NCBI RefSeq assembly: GCF_002257665.1
Contig: NZ_MQWB01000001.1
Location: 2,341,492-2,405,491, forward strand
DNA: 64,000 nucleotides
Origin: Rubricoccus marinus
GTDB taxonomy: Bacteria; Bacteroidota; Rhodothermia; Rhodothermales; Rubricoccaceae
Direction: 5' to 3'
In this document: positions 43,712-54,779 of the stretch, one piece after another
Position numbering within the stretch: position 1 is the first letter of the stretch
Layout: each line of letters begins with the position of its first letter
Position numbers and translations under genes: made by a program
The notes under the pieces: model-generated
Seen by the model: only the letters and a program-made list of their open reading frames with translations
Told to the model about the DNA's origin: nothing
Databases searched by the model: none

Positions 43712-44293
43712 ATGACCCTCGGCCGACTCTTCCTCCTTTTCGTCCTCGTGCCCCTGGCCGACCTCACGCTTCTCGTGTGGGCCGCCGGCCGCATCGGCTT
43801 CTGGCCGACCGTCGCGACGGTCGTGCTCACGGCCGCGCTCGGCTCGTGGATGGCCCGCCGCGAAGGCAGCGCCGCGTGGAAGCGCGTGCAGTCCAAGATG
43901 ACCTCTGGCGGCGTCCCCGGCCCCGAGCTCATCGATGGGCTCATCATCCTGATTTCGGGCGTGCTCCTCCTCACGCCCGGCTTCCTGACGGACCTGACGG
44001 GCCTGCTCGGCCTCTTCCCGCCGACGCGGACGGCGATGCGCAAGGCCCTCGCCTCCGGCTTTCAAAGCGCGATCCAGAACGGGACCGTTCGCGTGGCCTC
44101 TGGCGGCTTCGGCCCGATGGGCGGGCCTATGGGCGGGCCTATGGGCGGTGGGATGCCCGGCGGCATGACGGGTGGCTTTGGAGCGCCCGGCGCGCCGCAG
44201 AAGCCTCCGGTTCAGGACGCTGAGATCGTGGACGCCGAGATCGTCGAGGAGCACACGCGCCCGCTTCGCTCCAACCGCTCGCCAGAGGCGTAG
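43712..44293 (+). CDS. FxsA-family membrane protein
   Basis: A 193-residue protein with the FxsA pattern: 'LGRLFLLFVLVPLADLTLLVWAAGRIGFWPTVATVVLTAALGSWMARREG', a helix and 'LIDGLIILISGVLLLTPGFLTDLTGLLGLFPPTRTAMRK'. FxsA relieves phage exclusion in E. coli when overproduced; its normal role is unknown. The C-terminal tail has a Gly-Met-Pro repeat (residues ~133-150) encoded by a 12-bp tandem repeat (about 44116-44151), then an acidic end. Confidence 0.87.
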   Translation: MTLGRLFLLFVLVPLADLTLLVWAAGRIGFWPTVATVVLTAALGSWMARREGSAAWKRVQSKMTSGGVPGPELIDGLIILISGVLLLTPGFLTDLTGLLGLFPPTRTAMRKALASGFQSAIQNGTVRVASGGFGPMGGPMGGPMGGGMPGGMTGGFGAPGAPQKPPVQDAEIVDAEIVEEHTRPLRSNRSPEA

Positions 44294-44421
44294 GCGCAAG
44301 CGGGGCGTGGGCTTCTGGCCCTTAAGGACTCACGAAACGAAGGCGCGGTGCGGGCGAGGTGAAGAGGCGCGCGAGACGCCCGCACGGCAGAACAGCACGC
44401 CAGAGGCCCGGTTCGGCCCGC

Positions 44422-45369
44422 ATGGCGACTCTCCACCTGTCCACTTCTACCCGCCGTCAGATCGTCCGCGCGCGGCGCACCGCCGCCGGGATCCCGATCG
44501 GCGCGTGGTACATGGTGATGGCGGGGCTGGCGTTCAGCATCATGAACGCGCTCGTCAAAGCCGTCTCGGCAGAGCTGCCCACAATGGAGATCGTCTTTGC
44601 GCGGACGGTCCTGATGGGCGTGTTCACGCTCGCGATGCTCCGTCGGGAAGGCGTGAGCCCCATCGGGCACAACCACCGGCTGCTCTTCGCCAGAGGCGCG
44701 ATCGGGGCGACCGCCCTCAGCCTCCTCTACTTCGCGCTTGGCCGCATCCCCCTCGGCGACGCGACGACGATCCACTACACCGCGCCGGTCTACACCGCGC
44801 TTACGGCCGCGTTCTTCCTGCGCGAGCGCATCGGCAAATGGGTCGTGCTGGGCACGCTCGTTTCCCTCACGGGCGTGGTGATGATCGCGCAGCCGCAGTT
44901 CCTGTTCGGCGGCGACGGGCTGGATCCTCTGGCGGTCGGCGCGGCCGTGGCGGCCTCTATCCTCGCGGGCAGCGTCTACACCGTTGTACGGAAGCTGCGC
45001 GAGACCGACCACCCGCTCGTGGTCGTGCTCTCGCTCGCGTGGGTCGGCGCCATCGGCTCGCTCCCCTTCGCGCTGTTCGGCGGGTGGACTGTTCCCACGC
45101 CAGAGGCCTGGATGCTGCTCCTCGCGATCGGCGTGACCACCCAGATCGGGCAGGTCGGCCTCACGAAAAGCCTGCACGCGCTCCCCGCCGGCCAGGCCAG
45201 CGCCATCGGCTACGTGCAGATCCTCTTCGCGTTCGTGCTCGGCGTCGTGTTTTTCGACACGATCCCGAACGGGTGGAGCCTCGCCGGCGCGGGCCTCGTG
45301 CTCGTCTCCGTGCTCCTTCTCGGCCGCCGCGTGCCGCCTGCGCGCGTGGCCTCTGGCGTCAGGGGCTGA
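44422..45369 (+). CDS. EamA-type (DMT superfamily) transporter
   Basis: A 315-residue integral membrane protein with ten predicted helices in two EamA repeats ('SIMNALVKAVSAELPTMEIVFARTVLM' and 'AGSVYTVVRKLRETDHPLVVVLSLAWVGAIG'). Family members export amino acids, nucleosides or other metabolites; the substrate cannot be told. ATG 44422 avoids a basic, unconserved 21-residue extension. Confidence 0.88.
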   Translation: MATLHLSTSTRRQIVRARRTAAGIPIGAWYMVMAGLAFSIMNALVKAVSAELPTMEIVFARTVLMGVFTLAMLRREGVSPIGHNHRLLFARGAIGATALSLLYFALGRIPLGDATTIHYTAPVYTALTAAFFLRERIGKWVVLGTLVSLTGVVMIAQPQFLFGGDGLDPLAVGAAVAASILAGSVYTVVRKLRETDHPLVVVLSLAWVGAIGSLPFALFGGWTVPTPEAWMLLLAIGVTTQIGQVGLTKSLHALPAGQASAIGYVQILFAFVLGVVFFDTIPNGWSLAGAGLVLVSVLLLGRRVPPARVASGVRG

Positions 45370-45432
45370 GCCATCGGTTCTTGACGGGGAAATCCGCGAG
45401 GTGCATCTTCGGGCTCCGCACACGGTTTGCCC

Positions 45433-46458
45433 ATGCCCGAGGTCGCCCCGCCCACCGTTCCCCTCCTCGCATCTGAGGCGTCTCCCGCCGCTCCGCCAGA
45501 GGCCTCTGGCGACGGCGTCGCGCTCTGCGCCAACTGCGATGCCGTCCAAGTGGGCGCGTATTGCCCGGGGTGCGGTCAGCACCAGTCGAACAGCCGGCTC
45601 ACGTTGCGGCGGCTGTGGACGGAGTTTGCCTCGCGCGCGTTCAACGTCAACCGCGGGCTTCTGGCGACGGTCGTGGAGTTGACGAAGCATCCGGGGCAGG
45701 TGCCGCTGGATTACGTGGAGGGCAAACGCCAGAGGTACACCAACCCGCTGACCTACCTCTTCCTCGCGAGCGCGGTGAGCCTGTTCATGCTCCAGTTCTC
45801 CGACGCCACGCTCAGAGAGCAGATGCAGGAGCAGATCGCGCGGCAAGAGGCCTCTCGCGCCGCCACGGCCCCGCCCTCCGTGGCCGAGGAGACCACCACC
45901 GGCGTGCCGCACGACCATGACGGCGACGGCATAGCCGATCACGCGGATGACCCGCGCGTGGATCTGTTCAGGGCCGAGTTGGACGTTCTCATGGCGGACG
46001 GTGGGGCCACGTACGTGGAACGCGTGATGGAGATGATGAGGCGCTACCAGTCGTTTCTGATGCTGTTGCTCTGCGTCCCCTTCGCGTTGTTGCTACGCCT
46101 CCTGTTCGGCCCGAAGCGCAACCTCGCCGAGATCTCCGTTTTTAGCCTGTACGTGGTCGGTCACGCCATTTTGCTCCTGGCGTTTATCACGCCCCTCCTC
46201 ATCCGCATGGGCACTCTCGCCACGATGCTCGGCACGTTGGCGTATGTCGGGTTCGCCGCGTGGGCGGCCGTCCGGTTCTGGGGCGAGGGCTGGAGCGCCG
46301 CCCTCCGGGCCGGCACCGCGATGACGGTCGGCATGGCAGCGTACTCGGCGTTCATCGGCCTTGTCTCTATCGTTGCCGTGTTCGGCTCTGCCCTCAGCAA
46401 AGCTGACGCGTCATGGTGGTGGCTCGTCTCACGGATCGCGCGCAACGTGCTGAGTTGA
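45433..46458 (+). CDS. DUF3667-domain membrane protein
   Basis: A 341-residue protein with an N-terminal zinc ribbon CANC-x8-CPGC (residues ~33-48), then 'FNVNRGLLATVVELTKHPGQVPLDYVEGKRQRYTNPLTYLFLASAV', the DUF3667 signature, and five TM segments (~110-130, ~210-227, ~238-258, ~263-285, ~300-322). A loop has the calcium-site-like stretch DHDGDGIADHADD. Common in Bacteroidota; function unknown. The first 25 residues are iterated-word-derived low complexity. Confidence 0.82.
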   Translation: MPEVAPPTVPLLASEASPAAPPEASGDGVALCANCDAVQVGAYCPGCGQHQSNSRLTLRRLWTEFASRAFNVNRGLLATVVELTKHPGQVPLDYVEGKRQRYTNPLTYLFLASAVSLFMLQFSDATLREQMQEQIARQEASRAATAPPSVAEETTTGVPHDHDGDGIADHADDPRVDLFRAELDVLMADGGATYVERVMEMMRRYQSFLMLLLCVPFALLLRLLFGPKRNLAEISVFSLYVVGHAILLLAFITPLLIRMGTLATMLGTLAYVGFAAWAAVRFWGEGWSAALRAGTAMTVGMAAYSAFIGLVSIVAVFGSALSKADASWWWLVSRIARNVLS

Positions 46459-46469
46459 TGGCCCGCCGG

Positions 46470-46487
46470 GCCTCTGGCGCCAGAGGC
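46470..46487. repeat. Iterated 18-bp palindrome
   Basis: GCCTCTGGCGCCAGAGGC, 12 bp after the DUF3667 stop and just upstream of the doxX promoter. Confidence 0.9.
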
Positions 46488-46497
46488 TGAAATCGGA

Positions 46498-46505
46498 TAC
46501 GTTGG
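46498..46505 (+). promoter_or_regulatory. Promoter -7-like box TACGTTGG
   Basis: Ends 23 nt before the DoxX ATG. The same eight bases occur upstream of the metY leader at 59340-59347 (minus strand). Confidence 0.55.
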
Positions 46506-46522
46506 TTGTTCTAACAACCAAC
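46501..46522. promoter_or_regulatory. 22-bp palindromic operator candidate
   Basis: GTTGGTTGTT-CT-AACAACCAAC is perfectly palindromic with 10-bp arms. It overlaps the promoter box and expected start site of the DoxX gene, as a TetR-, MarR- or HxlR-type repressor site would. No regulator gene is adjacent. Confidence 0.7.
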
Positions 46523-46528
46523 CCGCTT

Positions 46529-46888
46529 ATGAACGTCACCCTCTGGATCGCGCAGGCTTTGCTCGCGCTCATCTTTCTCGCCTCTGGCGGGATGAAGCTG
46601 GTCACGCCGAAGGCGAAGCTGATCGAAAAGCTGCACGCCCTGGCGCCCATCCCAGCCGGACTCATCAAGGTGATCGGCGTGCTAGAGGTGCTCGGCGCCA
46701 TCGGCATCGTCGTGCCGGCTCTGACGGGGATCATGCCCGGCCTGACGGTCCTCGCCGCGATCGGCTTCATGCTGACGATGATCGGCGCCGCCATCGCGCA
46801 CGTCCGCGCGGGCGAGCCGCCGGTCCCCAACGCCGTGATCTTCGCGATCGCCGCGTTCGTGGCCTGGGGCCGCTGGGACTGGCTGTAG
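46529..46888 (+). CDS. DoxX-family membrane protein
   Basis: A 119-residue protein with four TM helices and the DoxX pattern 'IAQALLALIFLASGGMKLVTPKAKLIEKL...IKVIGVLEVLGAIGIVVPALTG...AAIGFMLTMIGAAIAHV'. DoxX-like proteins are linked to redox or thiol stress and are often governed by HxlR/MarR regulators, which fits the palindromic operator upstream. Confidence 0.87.
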   Translation: MNVTLWIAQALLALIFLASGGMKLVTPKAKLIEKLHALAPIPAGLIKVIGVLEVLGAIGIVVPALTGIMPGLTVLAAIGFMLTMIGAAIAHVRAGEPPVPNAVIFAIAAFVAWGRWDWL

Positions 46889-46904
46889 CCCCTGGCGCCA
46901 GAGG

Positions 46905-47391
46905 CTAGAACCGCACCGGGGTGCCGCACAGGCGGCTCCGGAAGATGACGACGACGTCCACGTCGCCGGCGAACGGGTTCGTGCCACGCTGCGCGGGCTC
47001 GTACACCGCCGACTTGAGCCCGTCCTCTGCGGCATCGCGGAGCATCACGTGGATGGCCGAGGCCGAAGACACCTCCACTCGTGCCGCGCGGCCTCTGGCG
47101 TCCAGCCGGACCGTCGCGGGCACGGTGGCTTCGATGCGCGCGCGGCGTGCCAGCTCGGGATACCCGACAGAATCCGCGACCGCGTTCCAGTCCGCCAGTG
47201 GTTGATCTCGCGGGTCCACCGGCGCCACAACGACGACCGGTGGGGACAGGCGCGCCGGTCCATCCGCCATGCATTCGGACCAATCGGGCGAGCCCCCGAC
47301 GGGGGCAGGGGCTCGGGGCGCGCAGGCTGCGCACGCGAGGGTGAGCAGGCAGGCCGCCGCCAGAGGTGCAACTCGCGGCGGCCTCCGCAGG

Positions 47392-47399
<8 letters not shown>
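46905..47399 (-). CDS. TonB C-terminal-like lipoprotein
   Basis: A 164-residue lipoprotein (signal with ...LACAAC, cleavage Cys about residue 23-26). The C-terminal ~95 residues resemble a TonB C-terminal domain ('YPELARRARIEATVPATVRLDARGRAARVEVSSASAIHVMLRDAAEDGLKSAVYEPA'), which normally contacts outer-membrane receptors, but there is no N-terminal TM anchor. Its ATG overlaps the parE stop by 8 bp (ATGTCTAG), so it is coupled to parE. Confidence 0.75.
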
Positions 47400-49326
<1,927 letters not shown>

Positions 49327-49343
49327 GGTGCGAGGTGTTTCCC

Positions 49344-49351
49344 TCAAGCTA
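49344..49351 (-). promoter_or_regulatory. Promoter -7-like box TAGCTTGA
   Basis: Minus strand, context GTTAGCTTGAGGG, ending 17 nt before the parE ATG. Confidence 0.5.
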
Positions 49352-49380
49352 ACAGAGGTGGGGTGTCATCATTCTGGCAG

Positions 49381-49398
49381 CGCCAGAGGCCTCTGGCG
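49381..49398. repeat. Iterated 18-bp palindrome, second form
   Basis: CGCCAGAGGCCTCTGGCG, between parE and the CheB/CheR kinase gene. Confidence 0.95.
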
Positions 49399-49710
49399 CC
49401 ACGGAACTCTGGGCGGCGAGGGCTCCGGTCTGCTCGTGGAAAGCACGTGGCCGACGAAGCGCCGAGAGGGGCACGCTAGCGGCTCGCCTCTGGCGCGGCT
49501 CGCCGGCGTCGCCAGAGGCGAGCCTCCAGTTGGGCCGGTTGCTGCGCCGGCGGGCTCGTGGCCCAACCGTGCGCCAGACCGAGTCTCCGGCTCCGTTTGA
49601 GAGGGCTACCGCCTCCCATACTAGGCATCGCCCCATCCAACCTGTAGGACACATACCGTATTATGAGTGGTGGCTGGATCGCGCGTCCTGTCCGTCTACC
49701 TCCTTGACTC

Positions 49711-52700
49711 GTGGCTTCAGATCTCCCCTCCCCATCAGCCGAGGACTCCTCCAATGACGAGACGCCAGCGGCCCACGTAGGCCTCGTAGGAGCAGAAGAG
49801 CCCATCTCGGACGACGAGGCGGTCGCAACGGATTTCCCTGTGATCGGCCTGGGCGCGTCCGCCGGAGGGCTGGGTGCACTCTCGGACTTTTTCGACGCGC
49901 TGCCGCCCCAGAACGAGATCGCGCTCGTCATCGTGCAGCACCTCTCGCCGGAGCACGAGAGCGAGTTGGCCGAGATCCTGCAGAACCACACGTTCATGCG
50001 GGTCTCGCAAGTGGCCGATACGCCGACGGTGCGGCCGGGGCACGTGTACGTCATCCCGCCTGGCAAAACGCTCACCATCCGAGGCGGGCGGCTTCACCTC
50101 GGCGAGCCCGCGCGCGTCCGGGCCGACCGCGCGCCCATCGACCTGTTTTTCCGCTCGCTTGCCGAGGACCTCGGCCCCCGCTCGGGAGCCATCGTGTTCT
50201 CGGGAACGGGCGCAGACGGAGCCCAGGGCCTCGCCCGCATCAAAGAGCGCGGAGGCCTCACGATGGCCCAGGCGCCAGAGGAAGCGGACTTCCCCTCGAT
50301 GCCTCAGGCGGCCATCCGAACCGGGCTTGTGGACCTCGTGGCGCCAGCGGCCGAGATGGCCCGCCGCTTGATCGCGCTGCGGGACCAAAATGGTCTCGTG
50401 CTCCCGCCAGAGGCCGAGGACGCGACGCCCGACCGCGTCGAGATCCTCGCCGACGTTCTCCGTACGCTGCGCTCCCGCACGGGGCACAGCTTCGACGAGT
50501 ACAAGCGCTCCACCCTGCTCCGCAGAATCCAGCGGCGCATCCAGGTCACGGACTCGTCCGGCATGGAGAGCTACCTCCAACGCCTCAAGGACGACCGCTC
50601 CGAGGCGCCCGCTCTGCTAAAGGACCTCCTGATCTCGGTCACCAACTTTTTCCGGGACCCGGAGGCCTTTGTCGCGCTGGAGCACGAGGCCATCGTGCGC
50701 ATCATGGCCTCCAAGGCCTCTGGCGACACCGTGCGCGCGTGGGTACCGGGATGCGCCACGGGCGAGGAGGCGTACACCCTCGCGATGCTGCTCTGCGAGC
50801 ACGCGCCAGAGGGCGTCGGCATCCAGGTGTTCGCGACGGACATCGACGAGGCGGCGCTTTCGGTCGCCCGGAGCGGGGAGTACCCGCAGACGATTGAAGC
50901 CGACGTGAGCGCCGAACGGCTGCGGCGCTTTTTCGAGCAGACCGGCAGCGGGTACCGCATCCGCGAGGGGCTCCGACGGGTCATCCTGTTTGCGCCCCAC
51001 AACGTCCTCGCGGACCCGCCGTTTTCGCGGCTAGACCTGGTTACGTGCCGAAACCTGCTGATCTACATGCAGAAGGCCGCACAAGAGCGGGTGTTCCAGC
51101 GGTTCAGCTACGGTCTCAGGGCGGGGGGCTACCTCCTGCTCGGCTCCTCCGAGACCGCCTCCGAAAGCCTGTTTGAAGCCGTTGACCGCCGGCTCCGGCT
51201 CTACGTCTCGACCTCCTCTCGCCCGCATCCGGAGCCGAGGCTGTACTACGATGCGGCCTCTGGCGCGGGCTTTACCGCGCCGCCTGCCTCATCAGAAGAG
51301 GAGCAACCGCTGACGCCAGAGGCGGCGTACGAAGCCTGGACCCTGCAGCGCCACACGCCGCCTCGGTTGCTGCTGAACAGCCGCCACGAGGTCACACACG
51401 TGTTCGGCGGGGCCGGAAGATTTCTGACCGAGGGCGAGGGCCGCGTTACGCAGGACATCCTCTCGCGCGTGCTCAAGCCGTTCCGGCCGGGGCTCCGCTC
51501 CGCGCTGCACGCGATCACGTCCGGCGGGCGGGGCACCAGCGAGTACGTCCGGCTGGACGACGAGATCGTCCGCGTCCACGCGGCTCTTGTAGACGCGCCG
51601 GGCCTTCCCAAGAGCACCACGGAAGTCGTCTTCGAGGTTCTCAGCGCCGACGCCGCCGACGTGCTCGGGGCGCACCCCGTCGACGTCGGGGACGAGGACC
51701 CCGCTGTGGCCCGTCTGGAAGCCGAGCTCAGCCGTGCCAAGGTGCGGTTGCAAGAGAGCCTGGAAGAGCACGAGACGAGCAACGAAGAGCTCCGCGCCTC
51801 TAACGAGGAGTTGCAATCCTTGAATGAGGAACTGCAGTCCACGACGGAAGAGCTGGAAACCTCCAAGGAGGAGCTCCAGAGCATGAACGAGGAGCTCATC
51901 ACGCTAAACCAGGAGCTCCGCACCAAGGTCAGCGAGCTCAACCAGGCGTACGGCGACCTCGTGAACCTCATGCAGTCCACGGACATCGGGACGCTGTTCT
52001 TGGACCGCGAGCTCCGCGTCAAACGGTTCACGCCCAAAGCGACCGACCTTTTCCACCTGCTCCCGACCGACGTCGGCCGCCCGCTCGGCCACATCGCGCA
52101 CACGCTTCTAGACGTGGACCTCACGGCCGAGGTGGAGCGGGTGCTCGACACGCTTCAACCCGTCGAGCAGGAGGTCACAGCCGAGAGCGGCGTTTACCTC
52201 TTGCGCGTCGTGCCGTACCGCACCGAGGACGACAAGATCGACGGCGTCGTCGCGTCGTTTTTCAACATCTCGGCGCGCCGCCGTGCCGAAGCCGAGGCTT
52301 CCACTCGCGCCGACCAGCAGGCTGCTGTTGCCGAGCTTGGACGGCTCGCGCTGGAAGGCACCAAAACCGCAGGCGAGATCTTCAGCGCGGCGTGCGCCGC
52401 CGTGTGCCAGACGCTCGGCTCGGACGCCGCGAAGGTGCTTGAGCACCGCCCAGACACGCACGATCTCTTGCTCGTCGAGGGGCAGGGCTGGCACGACGGG
52501 ATTGTGGGCGAGGCAGCGGTCCCGGACGGGGACGCCTCCCAGGCCGGGTACACGCTGTTGCAAGAGGGGCCCGTCATCGTGCGGGACTACGCCTACGAGA
52601 GCCGCTTCGAGTCCCCCACCCTTCTTTCCGACCACGGCTTCGCCAGCGGCATCAGCGTGGTGATCCCCGGCACGGAGGGGCACCCGTGGGGCGTGCTGGG

Positions 52701-54756
52701 CACGCACAGCCGCGATCCGCGAGACTTCTCGGAACGCGACGCCCTGTTCCTAGAAGCCGTGGCCAACGTGCTTGCGGCCTCGCTCCGCCGCACGCGCGAC
52801 GAAGAGCGGTTGGTCGCCCTCGCCGCCGAGGCCTCCCGCCATGCCGCCGAGATGGAAGCCGTGATCGAGGCCATCCCCGACGGGATCTACATCGGCGACG
52901 AGGAAGGCGTCCGGCACGCCAACTCCGTCGCCCTCGCCCTGGTAGGCGTCGAGTCGCTGGAGGAGCTCCAGGGTCAGACCGCTGAGATGGGCCTCAAGTT
53001 CAACGTCCGCGACGCCGAGACGCAGCAGCCTCTGGCGCCAGAGGCCTACCCCTTCTTCCGCGCGCTCCACGGCGAGACCGCAGCGGAGAACATCCTGGCC
53101 CGCAACCTCACGACCGACGAGGACCTGTACCTCCGTGCCGCCGCGGCCCCGGTCCTGGTCAACGGCGTGACCATCGGGGCTGTGGGCGTGAACACCGATA
53201 TCTCCTCACTCGTCGAGCTCCAGAAGAGGGTCGAGAGGCGAGAGGCCGTGATCGCGCAGCAGCTTGCCGAGATCACCGCCGTCTACGACTCGCTTCCCAT
53301 CGGACTGGCGTACAAAGACCGGGACCTCCGCTACGTCCGCATCAACGAGCGGCTCGCTTCCATCAACGGGCTCGCGCCAGAGGCGCACCTCGGGCGCACG
53401 ACGCTGGAGCTGTTCCCCGAGTTGGGCGAGATGGACACGGTAAACGTCCAGCGCGTGCTGGATACCGGGGAGCCCAGCGGCGCCATCGAGTACCACATCC
53501 CGGCGCCGGGAAATCCGAACGAGATCCGCGATTGGCTCACGTTCCACTTTCCCGTGACGGACGCCTCTGGCGACGTGATCGGGGTGGGCACGACCGTTCA
53601 GGACCTCACCGACATGCGGCAGGCGGAAACGCGGCTGGGCGAGAGCCAACGCGAGTTGGCGTCTATCGAGGAGCTGTACTCGGCCACGCTGGACAAGCTG
53701 CCGACGGGCGTGATGGTCATGGACCAGAACGAGGACGGCAAGGCGTCTCTGCGCTACGCCAACCCGAGCGCTTACGCGATCGTCCAGGGAACGCCGATCC
53801 TCGCGGCGCCCAACCGGTTCGCAGACCTCGGCTCCGGCACCATTTTCAGCCTGGACGACCGGCCCATCCTGTTCGACCAGTGGCCACTGGGCCGCGCGCT
53901 CCGCGGTGAGGCTGTGGCCGAGGAGGAATACAAGATCCCGCGCCAGGATGGGACGTGGCTCCACATCCTGATCAGCGCCGCCCCTGTCACCTCGGCCTCT
54001 GGCGACAGCGTTTCCGCGCTCGCGGTCTTTGAGGACGTGACGGCCCGCAGGGCAGCCGAGGACTCGGTAAAAGCGCTCAACGAGAACCTGGAGGCGCGCG
54101 TTCGCCAGAGGACGGTCCAGGTCCGCACGCTCGCCCTCGCGCTTACCCTTGCCGAGCAGCGAGAGCGGGCGCGGGTCGCGCAGATCCTCCATGACAACGT
54201 GCAGCAGGTGCTCCACGGCGTCCGCCTGCGCGTGGAGATGCTAGCCGCGGACCTCTCGCAAGACGAGGCCATACGGGCGACGGAGATCGAGACCATGGTC
54301 CAGAACGCGATCGAGATCACCCGGTCGCTCTCGGTCGACCTCGCGCCGCCGGTCCTCGCTGGCGGCGGCCTCGATGAAGCGCTGGACTGGCTCGCAGGGC
54401 AGATGCAGGACCTGTACAAACTGAAGGTGAACCTTCAGGCCGTGCCCCTGGACCCCTCCCCTACGGCCGAGACCATCACGCTCCTCGTCCAGCTTGTCCG
54501 TGAGTTACTTTTCAACGTCGTCAAGCACGCAGGCGTTGGGGAAGCCACGGTCGTTGTCGCGCAGGAAGACGACAGCATTCGTATCGACGTAATTGACCAC
54601 GGGCAGGGTTTCGACCCCTCGGAGACGCCTTTTGGATTCGGCTTGGATAGCGTCCAAGAGCGCGTGGACCTCCTGAGCGGGTCTCTCGACGTGGCCTCGC
54701 AACCTGGCGGCGGCACCCGTAGCACTCTGCGGCTCGGGCTCACCGTCACCGAGTAA
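49711..54756 (+). CDS. CheB-CheR-PAS-GAF hybrid sensor histidine kinase
   Basis: A 1,681-residue multidomain sensor. In order: CheB methylesterase (~40-225; Ser in GLGASAGG, His in VQHLSPEHES, Asp in SGTGADGAQG), CheR methyltransferase (~240-510; SAM motif GCATGEEAYTL), a coiled coil (~675-750; repeated NEELQS/TEELET), PAS (~750-865), GAF (~870-1045), three more PAS domains (~1060-1450), a HisKA_3 dimerisation domain with phospho-acceptor H1494 (ILHDNVQQ), and an HATPase of the NarX/DesK type (~1580-1681; VRELLFNVVKHA, GFGLDSVQERV). No TM segment is visible, so it senses from the cytoplasm. It should phosphorylate the LuxR-type regulator that begins 23 bp downstream. The start is GTG 49711. 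Confidence 0.92.
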   Translation: MASDLPSPSAEDSSNDETPAAHVGLVGAEEPISDDEAVATDFPVIGLGASAGGLGALSDFFDALPPQNEIALVIVQHLSPEHESELAEILQNHTFMRVSQVADTPTVRPGHVYVIPPGKTLTIRGGRLHLGEPARVRADRAPIDLFFRSLAEDLGPRSGAIVFSGTGADGAQGLARIKERGGLTMAQAPEEADFPSMPQAAIRTGLVDLVAPAAEMARRLIALRDQNGLVLPPEAEDATPDRVEILADVLRTLRSRTGHSFDEYKRSTLLRRIQRRIQVTDSSGMESYLQRLKDDRSEAPALLKDLLISVTNFFRDPEAFVALEHEAIVRIMASKASGDTVRAWVPGCATGEEAYTLAMLLCEHAPEGVGIQVFATDIDEAALSVARSGEYPQTIEADVSAERLRRFFEQTGSGYRIREGLRRVILFAPHNVLADPPFSRLDLVTCRNLLIYMQKAAQERVFQRFSYGLRAGGYLLLGSSETASESLFEAVDRRLRLYVSTSSRPHPEPRLYYDAASGAGFTAPPASSEEEQPLTPEAAYEAWTLQRHTPPRLLLNSRHEVTHVFGGAGRFLTEGEGRVTQDILSRVLKPFRPGLRSALHAITSGGRGTSEYVRLDDEIVRVHAALVDAPGLPKSTTEVVFEVLSADAADVLGAHPVDVGDEDPAVARLEAELSRAKVRLQESLEEHETSNEELRASNEELQSLNEELQSTTEELETSKEELQSMNEELITLNQELRTKVSELNQAYGDLVNLMQSTDIGTLFLDRELRVKRFTPKATDLFHLLPTDVGRPLGHIAHTLLDVDLTAEVERVLDTLQPVEQEVTAESGVYLLRVVPYRTEDDKIDGVVASFFNISARRRAEAEASTRADQQAAVAELGRLALEGTKTAGEIFSAACAAVCQTLGSDAAKVLEHRPDTHDLLLVEGQGWHDGIVGEAAVPDGDASQAGYTLLQEGPVIVRDYAYESRFESPTLLSDHGFASGISVVIPGTEGHPWGVLGTHSRDPRDFSERDALFLEAVANVLAASLRRTRDEERLVALAAEASRHAAEMEAVIEAIPDGIYIGDEEGVRHANSVALALVGVESLEELQGQTAEMGLKFNVRDAETQQPLAPEAYPFFRALHGETAAENILARNLTTDEDLYLRAAAAPVLVNGVTIGAVGVNTDISSLVELQKRVERREAVIAQQLAEITAVYDSLPIGLAYKDRDLRYVRINERLASINGLAPEAHLGRTTLELFPELGEMDTVNVQRVLDTGEPSGAIEYHIPAPGNPNEIRDWLTFHFPVTDASGDVIGVGTTVQDLTDMRQAETRLGESQRELASIEELYSATLDKLPTGVMVMDQNEDGKASLRYANPSAYAIVQGTPILAAPNRFADLGSGTIFSLDDRPILFDQWPLGRALRGEAVAEEEYKIPRQDGTWLHILISAAPVTSASGDSVSALAVFEDVTARRAAEDSVKALNENLEARVRQRTVQVRTLALALTLAEQRERARVAQILHDNVQQVLHGVRLRVEMLAADLSQDEAIRATEIETMVQNAIEITRSLSVDLAPPVLAGGGLDEALDWLAGQMQDLYKLKVNLQAVPLDPSPTAETITLLVQLVRELLFNVVKHAGVGEATVVVAQEDDSIRIDVIDHGQGFDPSETPFGFGLDSVQERVDLLSGSLDVASQPGGGTRSTLRLGLTVTE

Positions 54757-54779
54757 TCCCCCCTTTATCTACCGGCCTT

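Larger units (their letters stand above)
49327..49710. other. Divergent spacer between parE and the chemoreceptor-like kinase
   Basis: No gene is supported in these 384 bp. It holds the parE promoter box (49344), the palindrome at 49381, two or more further half-sites (about 49487 and 49512), and an A/T-richer stretch near 49650-49680 that may carry the kinase promoter. Confidence 0.7.

Noticed and set aside
44116-44151. The 12-bp tandem repeat in the FxsA gene as part of the heptamer family
   Set aside because: The unit is 12 bp, in frame, and codes a Gly-Met-Pro tail. It is an ordinary coding minisatellite.
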